From Chloroflexota bacterium (GTDB taxonomy: Bacteria > Chloroflexota > Dehalococcoidia > UBA2979), in contig VGPB01000076.1 in assembly GCA_016875695.1 (NCBI GenBank), forward strand, positions 1 to 8,562: a stretch of 8,562 nt of DNA, in the 5' to 3' direction. The number at the start of each line of letters is the position of its first letter. Position 1 is the first letter of the stretch. The position numbers were made by a program, and so were the translations under genes. Of the stretch, positions 1-6,301 are shown one piece after another. Under the pieces are notes generated by a model. The model ran no database searches and was not told the origin of the DNA. It saw only the letters and a program-made list of their open reading frames with translations.

Positions 1-193
1 CGGCGGGGCGCTGCCGCCCGCCGCCGTGGCCGCCCTCCCCGGGCTCGCGGGGCGCATCGACATCGTGCCGATGCCGCCGCTCGCCATCGCAGCGACTAAC
101 CTCCGCGCACGCGTCCGCGCCGACCGCTCGACGCGTTACCTGCTACCGAAGGCCGTGCGCGCCCTCGTGGACGCGCACGGCCTCTATCGCTGA
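1..193 (+). CDS. nadD: Nicotinate-nucleotide adenylyltransferase, C-terminal fragment (5' end outside window)
   Basis: The reading frame is open from base 2 to a TGA at 191-193, giving the last 63 residues. The tail has the typical NadD ending: a basic NLRARVRADRS segment, then STRYLLPKAV and a final DAHGLYR, matching the family pattern of R-x-R followed by a 'sIRYLvP..V..yI..h.LY' end. NadD is the cytoplasmic enzyme that joins nicotinate mononucleotide and ATP to give deamido-NAD. The catalytic N-terminal HxGH motif lies outside the window. One oddity is the usual ISSTxIR motif, which here reads IAATNLR. The final 10 bases overlap the 3' end of the convergent terC remnant. The family call rests only on the C-terminal motif but is fairly specific. 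Confidence 0.85.
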   Translation, partial: GGALPPAAVAALPGLAGRIDIVPMPPLAIAATNLRARVRADRSTRYLLPKAVRALVDAHGLYR

Positions 194-1112
194 GCGCGCT
201 TCGCCGGTTGCTCGGCCAGCGCCGGTGCCGGACGGCGCAGCAGCGAGGCCGCCACGGCGACCGCTAGGATGCCGACGATCACGCCGAGGCTGACCGCGGG
301 TGGCACGTGCACCACGTCCACCAGCAGCATCTTCACCCCCACGAAGACGAGGATCGCCGCCAGCGGAGGCCGCAGGTAGATGAACCTGCCCAGGTAGCCG
401 CTGAGCACGAAGTAGAGCGCGCGCAGCCGCAGCATTGTGGCGACGTTCGAGGTGTAGACGATGAACGGGTCATCGGTGATTGCGTAGATCGCCGGAATCG
501 CGTCAACGGCGAAGACGAGGTCGGCCCCCTCGACCATCAGCAGTGCGACGAAGAGCGGGGTCATGTACAGCACACCGCCGCGGCGCAGGAAGAAGCGCGG
601 GCCTTCGTAGCCGGGCGTCACCGGGAAGACGCGGCCCACCAGCCGGATCAGCCAGCTGTGCGCCGGCTCCGGCGCGTGCTGCTGCGCCCGCAGGAATTTC
701 AGTCCGCTGACTACGAGCAGCGCGCCGAAGACGTAGACAACGACGTGCAGTCGGTCGATCAACACGCCGCGCATTACGAGCGCGCCCATTACGCCCCAGA
801 ACAGCAGCTGGTGCTGGTATGCCGGCGGCACCGCGAGCGTCGTGAACGTGAGCAGGAAGATGAAGACGTTGTCCACGCTGAGCGACTTCTCGATCAGGTA
901 GCCCGGCGTCCACTGCAGGCCACCTCGGGGCCGCGCCACCAGTAAACGCCGGCGTTGAAGGCCAGCGCGAGGCCGATCCAGAAGATGCTCTACGCCCGCG
1001 CCTCACGCCGCCTGACGGCGTGGGCTTGGCGGTGGAAGATCGCCAGGTCGAGGATCAGTAGCGCGACGACGGCAGCGGTGAACACCAGCCAGGCGAGCAC
1101 ATCCGCGGGCAC
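184..1112 (-). pseudogene. TerC-family integral membrane protein, disrupted by a nonsense codon and a frameshift
   Basis: TerC/Alx proteins are multi-spanning membrane proteins linked to manganese export and tellurite resistance. Translation from GTG at 1110-1112, which has an upstream AGGGAAGG Shine-Dalgarno, gives a membrane N-terminus ending RREARA. A TAG at 990-992 follows where Trp would be expected, and the frame then continues SIFWIGLALAFNAGVYWWRGPE. At about 921-926 one base is missing: the next residues (GLQWTPGYLIEKSLSVDNVF) lie in another frame, open to TAG at 184-186. That C-terminal part, readable from a GTG at 939, holds diagnostic motifs: EKSLSVDN, YVFGALL, MTPLFVALL, FAVDAIPAIYAIT, DPFIVYTSN and LRALYFVLSG. 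About seven residues are also missing after MRGVLI, and the usual VDSIPA reads VDAIPA. A 251-residue product from GTG 939 would lack the first transmembrane segments. Assembly error is the main alternative. Confidence 0.85.
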
Positions 1113-1151
1113 GGAATGACCTGCCTTCCCTGCTGGGGATGGGAACCCGGG

Positions 1152-1270
1152 CGCGGTGGTAGGTCTGGCCGCGGCTGCTCGCCGCCGTGAGCCGAGACGC
1201 GATACTCACGCCCGTGATGTCGACTCGAGCGTCCCCGCCGGGCGGCGGGCGGTTATTCCCCTGATGGCAC
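1152..1270 (-). promoter_or_regulatory. Possible yybP-ykoY-like (manganese) riboswitch, degenerate, in the terC leader
   Basis: yybP-ykoY riboswitches often precede terC genes. Known examples have a GGGGAGUAG loop and a later GCAAGACC loop whose flanks pair to form P1. Reading towards terC, the leader has GGGGAATAA (about 1253-1261, overlapping the methyltransferase stop), then a GC hairpin CCCGCC-GCCC-GGCGGG (1234-1249), and CCAGACCTACCACC about 90 bases after the first motif. A GGTG just upstream could pair with CACC downstream. Two positions of the first conserved loop differ from consensus, so this may be a decayed element or chance similarity in GC-rich DNA. Confidence 0.25.
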
Positions 1271-1993
1271 CAGCGTAGCAGCCGCGCCGGCCTCCGCGGC
1301 TCGCCAGCCTTCGGGCGCCCGGCCGAGCAGCACCGAGGCGCGGGGGATCGGCGGCAGCAGGAACGGCCGCAGCCGCGCCGGTCGTGCCAGCTCGAAGCCC
1401 GCCCCTCGGCCCGCCGCCACCAGCGCCTGCGTCGAGCGCAGGCGCGGCTCGCGCACCCCCGGCGAGAGCCAGCGCTCGTTCCAGCGGTCCAGCCGCGCGC
1501 TGCCTGAAGGCGCGAACTCCCAGAGCAACGCCAGCCCACCGGGCGCGAGCACCCGGCGCACCTCGGCGAGCGTCGTCGCTAGCTCCGCGTCGTCGAGGTG
1601 CTTCAGCACGTAGCCGGCCGTGACGAGCTCGAAGCTGTCGCCCGCGAACGGCAACGCCGTCGCGCTCGCCCGCGCGAGGCCGACGCGCGCGGGCGAGCCC
1701 CCCAGGTCGTGCCGCGCCAGCCGCAGTGCTTGCTCCGAGAAGTCGACGCCCACCGGCGCCTGCACGAAGGGCACACGCGCCGCGATCAGCCGCAGTAACC
1801 CGCCGCGCCCACACCCCACGTCGAGCCAGCGCTGCTCGGGCTGCACCCGCAGCTCCTCGGGCAGCCGCAGCAGCGGGCTGTTCACCAGCCACTGCCCGGG
1901 CGCGCTCATCGCCCAGCGGATCGCCGCGCCGCTCAGGCTGCGGCCGCGCAGCCAGCGCTCGTACTCCCGGCCCCGCTCCGCCTCCGCGCGCAT
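1253..1993 (-). CDS. Class I SAM-dependent methyltransferase (methyltransferase domain 11/UbiE-like)
   Basis: The 246-residue product has a Rossmann-type methyltransferase core. Motif I is WLDVGCGRGG (residues 56-65), which binds S-adenosylmethionine. VGVDFSEQAL (81-90) has the acidic residue that contacts the ribose. ASATALPFAGDSFELV (109-124) contains the adenine-side acidic motif, and EVRRVLAPGGLALLWEF (144-160) is the post-core motif. The C-terminal third is less conserved, so the substrate cannot be inferred. It is a soluble protein with no signal peptide or membrane segment. The start is ATG at 1991-1993; no clear Shine-Dalgarno precedes it, and an ACGATC/GACGAT stretch lies 6-7 bases upstream. 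It lies 43 bases after the DUF6448 gene and 140 before the terC remnant, all co-directional. It ends in TAA, followed four bases later by a GC hairpin without a T tract. Confidence 0.85.
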   Translation of the reverse strand: MRAEAERGREYERWLRGRSLSGAAIRWAMSAPGQWLVNSPLLRLPEELRVQPEQRWLDVGCGRGGLLRLIAARVPFVQAPVGVDFSEQALRLARHDLGGSPARVGLARASATALPFAGDSFELVTAGYVLKHLDDAELATTLAEVRRVLAPGGLALLWEFAPSGSARLDRWNERWLSPGVREPRLRSTQALVAAGRGAGFELARPARLRPFLLPPIPRASVLLGRAPEGWRAAEAGAAATLVPSGE

Positions 1994-2036
1994 GCGCGCG
2001 ATCGTCCGCGCGCACGCGCTGGCTGTCCACCCGTCG

Positions 2037-2582
2037 CTATTCGCTGTGGGTGTGTCCGGCCCCGCCGACCTCAGCGTGATGGCTGCTAATGGCCGTTAGG
2101 TAGGCCTGATGCGCCCACACCTGCAGCCCGAGCATCGCGCCGACGTACGCGCGCGCCTCCGGCACATCCTGCGGCGCGGCCGAGCGCAGCTCCAGCGCAC
2201 GCGCGAGCTTTTCGCGCGCGAGCCTGTCGATGATCGCCGCCAGCGCTGCGCTCAGCCCGTCGGCCGAGGCGCACTCGAGCGCTCGCTCCGCGAGCGGGAT
2301 GATCGGACCGGGGTCGAGCCCGGCCGGCTTCAGGCCCTCGAACGGTGCTCCTTCGCCGGCACGGTGGATGCGCACGACCGTCTCGAACAGATGACGGTCG
2401 GCCACCACACGTGCGGGCTCCTCGAGCACTCGCGCGGCGCACACCTCGGCGAACGTGCCGCGCACTTTCGCGGCTCCCTCCTCCGGGACGTACGTAAGCA
2501 GTGAGTCGACTTCCCGCCACTCGAGCGCGCGGATCGTAGTGCGCACGACCGGACCGTCCAGCGCATCGCAATGTGGCGGCAC
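2037..2582 (-). CDS. DUF6448 family protein
   Basis: The 181-residue product begins MPPHCDALDGPVV and contains the block LFETVVRIHRAGEGAPFEGL (residues 65-84) followed by KPAGLDPGP, which I recognise as the signature of DUF6448, a family of unknown function. The protein is probably soluble and mainly helical: residues 95-165 are Ala/Leu-rich with heptad-like spacing. Conserved-looking His and Cys near the N-terminus (HCD) and a His-rich tail (SSHHAEVGGAGHTHSE) could bind metal; that is inference only. The start is GTG at 2580-2582, chosen because a perfect GGAGG sits at 2589-2593 with a six-base spacer and the N-terminus matches the family start. The gene lies between the hypothetical at 2690 and the methyltransferase, on the same strand. 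Confidence 0.85.
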   Translation of the reverse strand: MPPHCDALDGPVVRTTIRALEWREVDSLLTYVPEEGAAKVRGTFAEVCAARVLEEPARVVADRHLFETVVRIHRAGEGAPFEGLKPAGLDPGPIIPLAERALECASADGLSAALAAIIDRLAREKLARALELRSAAPQDVPEARAYVGAMLGLQVWAHQAYLTAISSHHAEVGGAGHTHSE

Positions 2583-2588
2583 GCGGGT

Positions 2589-2597
2589 CCTCCTCTT
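2589..2597 (-). promoter_or_regulatory. Strong Shine-Dalgarno for the DUF6448 gene
   Basis: AAGAGGAGG reads towards the GTG start at 2582 with six bases between. It fixes the start and shows that this genome uses canonical Shine-Dalgarno initiation for some genes, in contrast to the leaderless-looking trmO and NTF2-like starts. Confidence 0.8.
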
Positions 2598-2689
2598 GTC
2601 GCCGAAGATTGAGATCGTCGGGCCTGGAGCAGCGCTGGCTCAGGGTCGAACGGCTCGTCGGGTGGTGTTGTTCGGGGGATGCGGCGCCG

Positions 2690-3055
2690 TCAGTCGAGGC
2701 GGAACGTCAGCCGCACGCGCGTCCCCTGCTCCGCTCCCCAGCGCGCCATCGCGGCGAGCTCGTCGAGGCGCGCCGCCAGCGCGTCGTGCTGCTCGACGAG
2801 CTCGAGTAGCTCGGCGTCGCCGGAGCGCAGCGCGGCGGCGACGGCCGCGCACACCGTCGCGAGGGGCGCCGCGTCCTGCCACGCATGGTCGAGCTGGTGG
2901 CGGTCGTCCTCGTCCTCGACGTCGCGGTCGGCGTACGTCGTCAGCGGCCGCAGGTCCACCTTATGACGCCGCTGCAGATGCAGCGCCGCCCGCGCGAGCT
3001 CGTGCGTCCCGCCGAGCCGCACCGAGTACGCCCACGACATGAAGAACAGCAGCAC
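2690..3055 (-). CDS. Hypothetical protein downstream of gyrB; start uncertain
   Basis: I do not recognise a family. The 121-residue product from GTG at 3055 starts with a hydrophobic VLLFFMSWAYSV stretch. It continues with a charged centre containing RPLTTYADRDVEDEDDR (about residues 36-52), a DHAWQDAAPLA segment, and an Ala/Leu/Glu-rich C-terminal half with coiled-coil-like spacing. It ends in a short beta-like TRVRLTFRLD, and TGA occupies 2690-2692. Protein-like content continues upstream of the GTG in the same frame (CPLDFGEDAG and about 17 residues before it), back to the gyrB stop. That stretch has no ATG, GTG or TTG, only CTG at 3134-3136. So either translation starts at GTG 3055, which has GAGGA about nine bases upstream, or at the CTG, or the gene has lost its proper start. 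It is probably cotranscribed with gyrB. Confidence 0.6.
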   Translation of the reverse strand: MLLFFMSWAYSVRLGGTHELARAALHLQRRHKVDLRPLTTYADRDVEDEDDRHQLDHAWQDAAPLATVCAAVAAALRSGDAELLELVEQHDALAARLDELAAMARWGAEQGTRVRLTFRLD

Positions 3056-3137
3056 GCCCGCGTCCTCGCCGAAGTCGAGCGGGCACGGCTCGCTGGCGTC
3101 GAACTCGACGCGGAGCCCGCGCTTGTCGTCCGGCAGG

Positions 3138-5108
3138 CTAGACGTCGAGGGTGGCGTCGAGGGCGTGCGCCATGATGAAGGCCTTGCGCGGCGGCACCTC
3201 GTCGCCCATGAGGCGCGTGAACAGGTCGTCCGCAGCCTCGGCGTCGTGCACCTCCACGCGCAGCAGGGAGCGGCGCGCCGGGTCCATCGTCGTCGTCCAC
3301 AGCTGGTCGGGGTTCATCTCGCCCAGGCCCTTGTAGCGCTGGATCGTCACGTTCTTGCGCTCGCCGCTCGCGAAGAACGCGGCGCGCTCGACGTCCGAGA
3401 ACAGCCACGTGACGTTACGCCCCTGCTGCGCGCTGTAGAGCGGCGGCTGCGCGATGTACAGGTAGCCCGCCTCGATCAACTGCGGCATGAAGCGGTAGAA
3501 GAACGTGAGCAGCAGCGTGCGGATGTGCGCGCCGTCCACGTCGGCGTCGGTCATGATGATGACCTTATGGTAGCGCAGCTTCGTGAGGTCGAAGTCGTTC
3601 CCGAACGAGGTCCCCAGCGCCGTGATGACGATGCGGATCTCCTCGTGCGCCAGCATCTTGTCGAGGCGCGCCTTCTCGACGTTGAGAATCTTCCCGCGTA
3701 GCGGCAGGATCGCCTGCGTGCGGCGGTCACGCGCGCTCTTCGCCGAGCCCCCTGCCGAGTCACCCTCCACGAGGTAGATCTCCGAGCGCCCGGGGTCGCT
3801 CTCCGAGCAGTCCGCGAGCTTGCCCGGCAGCATCGAGCCCTCGAGCACGCCCTTGCGCTGCACCAGGTCGCGCGCCTTGCGCGCCGCCTCGCGCGCGCGT
3901 GACGCCGTGAGCGCCTTCTCGATGATGCGCCGCCCCACCGCCGGGTTCTCGTCTAGGTACTGGCCCAGCACTTGCGCCACCATCGAGTCGACGAAGCCCT
4001 TCACCTCGGGGTTGCCGAGGCGCGTCTTTGTCTGACCCTCGAACTGCGGCTCGGCCAGCTTCACCGAAATCACCGCCGACAGCCCCTCGCGCACGTCGTC
4101 GCCGCTGAGGTTCGGGTCCTCGTCCTTGAGCAGCTTCGCGCGCCGCGCGTAGTCGTTCAGCGCGCGCGTCAGCGCCGAGCGGAAGCCCGTGAGGTGGCTC
4201 CCCCCGTCGATCGTGTTGATCGTGTTCGCGAACGAGTGCACCGACTCCGAGAACGTGCCGTTGTACTGCAGCGCCACCTCGACCGCCGTGTTCTCGCGCG
4301 CGGCGTTCACCACGATCGGGTCCGGGTGCAACGGCCCGCGCCCGCGGTTGATGTGGCGCACGTAGGCCTCGATGCCGGAGTCGAAGTAGAACGATTGCTC
4401 TTGCCCGTCGCCGCGCAGGTCGACGAACTTGATCCACAGCCCCTTCGTCAGGTACGCCATCTCGCGGAAGCGCGCGGCTAGCGTCACGAAGTCGTAGTCG
4501 AGCGTCTCGAAGATCTCGGGGTCGGGACGGAAGTGAATCGTCGTGCCGTTGTGTTCCGGGCGCGCCCCGCGCACCTTCTCCAGCGGCGCCGTCGCCACCC
4601 CGCGCGAGTACGCCTGGCGGTACAGCGCGCTGTCCAGCGCGACCTCGGCCGTGAGTTCCACGGAGAGCGCGTTCACCACCGACGCGCCGACGCCGTGCAG
4701 CCCGCCGGAGACCTTGTACCCGCCGCCGCCGAACTTGCCGCCGGCGTGAAGCACCGTGAGCACCGTCTCCAGCGCGGACAGGCCCGTCTTCTCGTGGCGG
4801 TCCACCGGGATGCCGCGCCCGTTGTCCGTGATCGTTACCTGGCCGTCCGCGTGGATCAGCACGTCGATGTGGTCGCAGAACCCGGCCATCGCCTCGTCGA
4901 CGGCGTTGTCGACGATCTCGTAGACGAGGTGATGCAGCCCGCGCTGGTCGGTCGAGCCGATGTACATGCCCGGCCGGCGGCGCACGGCCTCGAGCCCCTC
5001 GAGCACCTGGATGTTCGCCGCGGTGTATTGCGCCGCCGGAGCGGTCCCGCGCGCCGTACGGCGTGCCGTTGTGGTCAAGGCGTCCTCGCTCATCACGTCA
5101 CGCGCCAC
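3138..5108 (-). CDS. gyrB: DNA gyrase subunit B (type IIA topoisomerase ATPase/TOPRIM subunit)
   Basis: GyrB hydrolyses ATP to drive negative supercoiling together with GyrA; gyrA is not in this window. The 656-residue length is typical of GyrB without the Gram-negative insertion. The GHKL ATPase domain shows RRRPGMYIGST (43-53), EIVDNAVDEA (64-73, catalytic Glu and Mg-binding Asn), DNGRGIPV (95-102) and the GGLHGVGASVVNALS lid (135-149). The transducer has EGQTKTRLGN (357-366) with the Lys that reaches ATP. The TOPRIM domain has LVEGDSAGGSAKSAR (446-460), LPLRGKILNVEKAR (468-481) and MTDADVDGAHIRTLLLTFFYRFM (519-541), with the metal-binding Glu and DxD. The GyrB C-terminal RYKGLGEMNPDQLW is at 591-604. 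The frame opens with GTG at 5108; ATG at 5091-5093 (MSEDAL) is a plausible alternative start. ParE is the main other possibility and cannot be fully excluded by sequence reading alone. Confidence 0.95.
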   Translation of the reverse strand: MARDVMSEDALTTTARRTARGTAPAAQYTAANIQVLEGLEAVRRRPGMYIGSTDQRGLHHLVYEIVDNAVDEAMAGFCDHIDVLIHADGQVTITDNGRGIPVDRHEKTGLSALETVLTVLHAGGKFGGGGYKVSGGLHGVGASVVNALSVELTAEVALDSALYRQAYSRGVATAPLEKVRGARPEHNGTTIHFRPDPEIFETLDYDFVTLAARFREMAYLTKGLWIKFVDLRGDGQEQSFYFDSGIEAYVRHINRGRGPLHPDPIVVNAARENTAVEVALQYNGTFSESVHSFANTINTIDGGSHLTGFRSALTRALNDYARRAKLLKDEDPNLSGDDVREGLSAVISVKLAEPQFEGQTKTRLGNPEVKGFVDSMVAQVLGQYLDENPAVGRRIIEKALTASRAREAARKARDLVQRKGVLEGSMLPGKLADCSESDPGRSEIYLVEGDSAGGSAKSARDRRTQAILPLRGKILNVEKARLDKMLAHEEIRIVITALGTSFGNDFDLTKLRYHKVIIMTDADVDGAHIRTLLLTFFYRFMPQLIEAGYLYIAQPPLYSAQQGRNVTWLFSDVERAAFFASGERKNVTIQRYKGLGEMNPDQLWTTTMDPARRSLLRVEVHDAEAADDLFTRLMGDEVPPRKAFIMAHALDATLDV

Positions 5109-5159
5109 TGCTCACCGCGTCGGCGTGCCCCGAGCGCGGCGCCTCGTGTGCGGCTGCTC

Positions 5160-5217
5160 GGGCCTGACTGCCCGCCACGGCCCTACTCCCCGCACGGCAG
5201 GGCGCTCGCTGCCTGTG
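5160..5217 (-). other. Stem-loops in the gyrB 5' leader
   Basis: If transcription starts just below the -10 element at 5246-5251, gyrB has an approximately 130-base leader. It contains two GC-rich stem-loops. One (5193-5217) pairs CACGGCAG with CTGCC-T-GTG, a near-perfect 8-bp stem with one bulge. The other (5160-5183) pairs GGGCC with GGCCC. No ligand-binding class is recognised. GC-rich DNA forms such stems readily, so function is uncertain. Confidence 0.3.
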
Positions 5218-5224
5218 GCGGCGG

Positions 5225-5250
5225 AAACTGTTCGACGATGCGCACAGTTT
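5225..5250. repeat. AT-rich inverted repeat AAACTGT-N12-ACAGTTT overlapping the gyrB promoter
   Basis: A perfect 7-bp inverted repeat has half-sites at 5225-5231 and 5244-5250, with centres 19 bases apart (about two helical turns). The right half overlaps the predicted gyrB -10 hexamer. It is one of the most AT-rich patches in the window and sits in the divergent gyrB/trmO intergenic region, so it may be an operator. No known regulator consensus is matched with confidence. Confidence 0.45.
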
Positions 5251-5273
5251 ACCACGTCTGGCGGTAGCCGAAA
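5246..5273 (-). promoter_or_regulatory. gyrB: Candidate gyrB promoter (extended -10)
   Basis: Reading towards gyrB, TGGTAAACT has the TGN extension followed by TAAACT (5246-5251), matching TANNNT. A weak -35-like TTTCGG (5268-5273) lies 16 bases upstream. It is about 140 bases from the gyrB start in otherwise GC-rich DNA. The -10 shares bases with the inverted repeat at 5225-5250. Confidence 0.45.
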
Positions 5274-5321
5274 CGCCCCGGCCTGCGACCCCGCTCGCCC
5301 GCCCCCGCGCGCATGCACCGG

Positions 5322-5336
5322 TATCATCCGCGCATG
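5322..5336 (+). promoter_or_regulatory. Leaderless-type -10 element for the TrmO-like gene
   Basis: TATCAT (5322-5327, matching TANNNT) lies exactly six bases before the ATG at 5334-5336, and no Shine-Dalgarno is present. In leaderless mRNAs of high-GC bacteria the -10 box sits at this distance, so transcription would begin at the A of the ATG. No -35 is evident. If correct, this also rules out the in-frame ATG at 5313 as the start. Confidence 0.5.
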
Positions 5337-5774
5337 CCCGAGGTCACGCTCACCCCGATCGGCGCCGTCGAGGGTGCTGGGGACGACATCGCCCGCCAGG
5401 ACTGGTCACGCGTCCGCAGCGCCGTCCGGCTGCGCCCGGAGCTCGCCGGCGCGCTGCTCGGCCTCGACGGCTACTCGCACGTGATCGTGGTCGCCTGGCT
5501 CCACCGCATCCCCCACGAGCTGCGCGAGCGTCGGCAGGCGTACCCCGCCGGCGACGAGCGGCTGCCGCTGCAGGGCGCGTTCGCGCTGCGCGGCGGCACG
5601 CGCCCCAACCCGCTCGCCGTCACCGTCTGCCGCCTGCTCGCCGTCGAGGGCGCGCTGCTGCGCCTCGAGGGCCTCGACCTCGTCGACGGCACGCGTGTGC
5701 TCGACGTGAAGCCGTACGTGCCGCATTACGACGCCGTGCCGAAGGCGTCGATCCCGCGCTGGGCCCGCGGCTAG
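5334..5774 (+). CDS. trmO: TsaA/TrmO-like SAM-dependent tRNA (m6t6A37) methyltransferase
   Basis: TrmO-type proteins N6-methylate t6A at position 37 of ANN-decoding tRNAs using S-adenosylmethionine. The 146-residue product starts MPEVTLTPIGAVEG, the usual TPIG opening. It has DWSRVRSAVRL, LLGLDGYSHVIVVAWLH (the family SHv motif), LQGAFALRGGTRPNPLAVTVCRLL (the RPNP signature, where many members read RPNPIGLT), and GTRVLDVKPYVPHYD near the C-terminus (family GTPVLDIKPYvP..D). These place it clearly in the UPF0066/TsaA beta-barrel fold. ATG at 5334 is preferred over the in-frame ATG at 5313 because it matches the family N-terminus. Family members with other specificities exist, so the exact tRNA target is inferred. 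The gene diverges from gyrB and converges on the NTF2-like pseudogene, 13 bases away. Confidence 0.85.
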   Translation: MPEVTLTPIGAVEGAGDDIARQDWSRVRSAVRLRPELAGALLGLDGYSHVIVVAWLHRIPHELRERRQAYPAGDERLPLQGAFALRGGTRPNPLAVTVCRLLAVEGALLRLEGLDLVDGTRVLDVKPYVPHYDAVPKASIPRWARG

Positions 5775-5787
5775 TGTCTCGGCGGTC

Positions 5788-6210
5788 CTAGGCGCCGGCC
5801 CGCCCGAACGGGTCACCCGCCACGGACTTCGTATGCAGCACCACGACTCAGTTGCCGCCTTGCCGCACCCGCGTCGAGGCGTCGTTCGCCTCGAGCGTCA
5901 GCGCTTGGCCGTCGACTTCCAGCTCCTCGTGCACGTGGTGGGCGATCACCACTGTGTCGGCCGCCGGTGTCAGCACCGTCACATCGCTGAACTCGTAACG
6001 CTTTAGGGTCCAGCCGCCCGCCTGCAGCATCGGACCGATCGTCTGCCTGCTCACCTCCGTCACGCCCTGCGCGTCCGTGACGAGTGAGCGCTCAGCGGTC
6101 AGCCGCGAAGCGACGGCGGAGTCCTTGCTGACGATCGAGTCCCAGAACGCGCGCTCCAGCCTGAGGAGGTCCTGCTCGATGGTGGTCGTCAGCAAGACCC
6201 TCTTTTCCAC
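5788..6210 (-). pseudogene. NTF2-like/DUF4440-type protein interrupted by an in-frame TGA
   Basis: The product from GTG at 6208-6210 starts VEKRVLLTTTIEQDLLRLER and continues AFWDSIVSKDSAVASRLTAE. It is followed by SLVTDAQGV, WTLKRYEFSDV and VVIAHHVHEELEVDGQALTL, the layout of small alpha+beta NTF2-like (SnoaL/DUF4440) proteins of unknown ligand. After VRQGGN a TGA (5848-5850) occurs where this fold normally has a Trp. The same frame then continues VVVLHTKSVAGDPFGRAGA to TAG at 5788-5790, matching the expected last strand and ending 13 bases from the convergent trmO stop. The unbroken protein would be 140 residues; the TGA leaves 120. The truncated product loses the last strand of the sheet and is probably non-functional unless TGA is read through. 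TATCGT lies six bases before the GTG, suggesting a leaderless start. Confidence 0.75.
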
Positions 6211-6222
6211 CCTCCGACGATA
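6208..6222 (-). promoter_or_regulatory. Leaderless-type -10 element for the NTF2-like gene
   Basis: Reading leftward, TATCGT (6217-6222, TANNNT) is followed by exactly six bases and then GTG (6208-6210). GGAGG directly abuts the GTG, too close to act as a normal Shine-Dalgarno. The arrangement copies that at trmO (TATCAT, six bases, ATG). Confidence 0.45.
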
Positions 6223-6301
6223 CGCCTCCCCGCCCGCTGGGCGCGGGCGCAGTCGCGCGCGCGAGCGTGCGGTCCGTGCCCACATGTCGTCCCGAGCGCG
6301 G

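Noticed and set aside
1234..1249. GC hairpin CCCGCC-GCCC-GGCGGG just after the methyltransferase stop as an intrinsic terminator
   Set aside because: No T tract follows on either strand, so Rho-independent termination is not supported.
1206..2030. 274-codon minus-strand frame overlapping the methyltransferase
   Set aside because: It is a +1 shadow: no domain motifs and Ala/Arg/Gly-rich, whereas the 1253-1993 frame has all methyltransferase motifs.
5180..5192. GGGGAGTAG in the gyrB leader, matching the yybP-ykoY first-loop consensus
   Set aside because: The companion AGACC loop and closing P1 helix are absent, and gyrB is not a known target of this class; probably coincidence.
5308..5337. 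CGCGCATGC direct repeat flanking the trmO -10, and use of ATG 5313 as the start
   Set aside because: A 9-base GC-rich repeat is expected by chance, and the family N-terminus (MPEVTLTPIG) fits the ATG at 5334.
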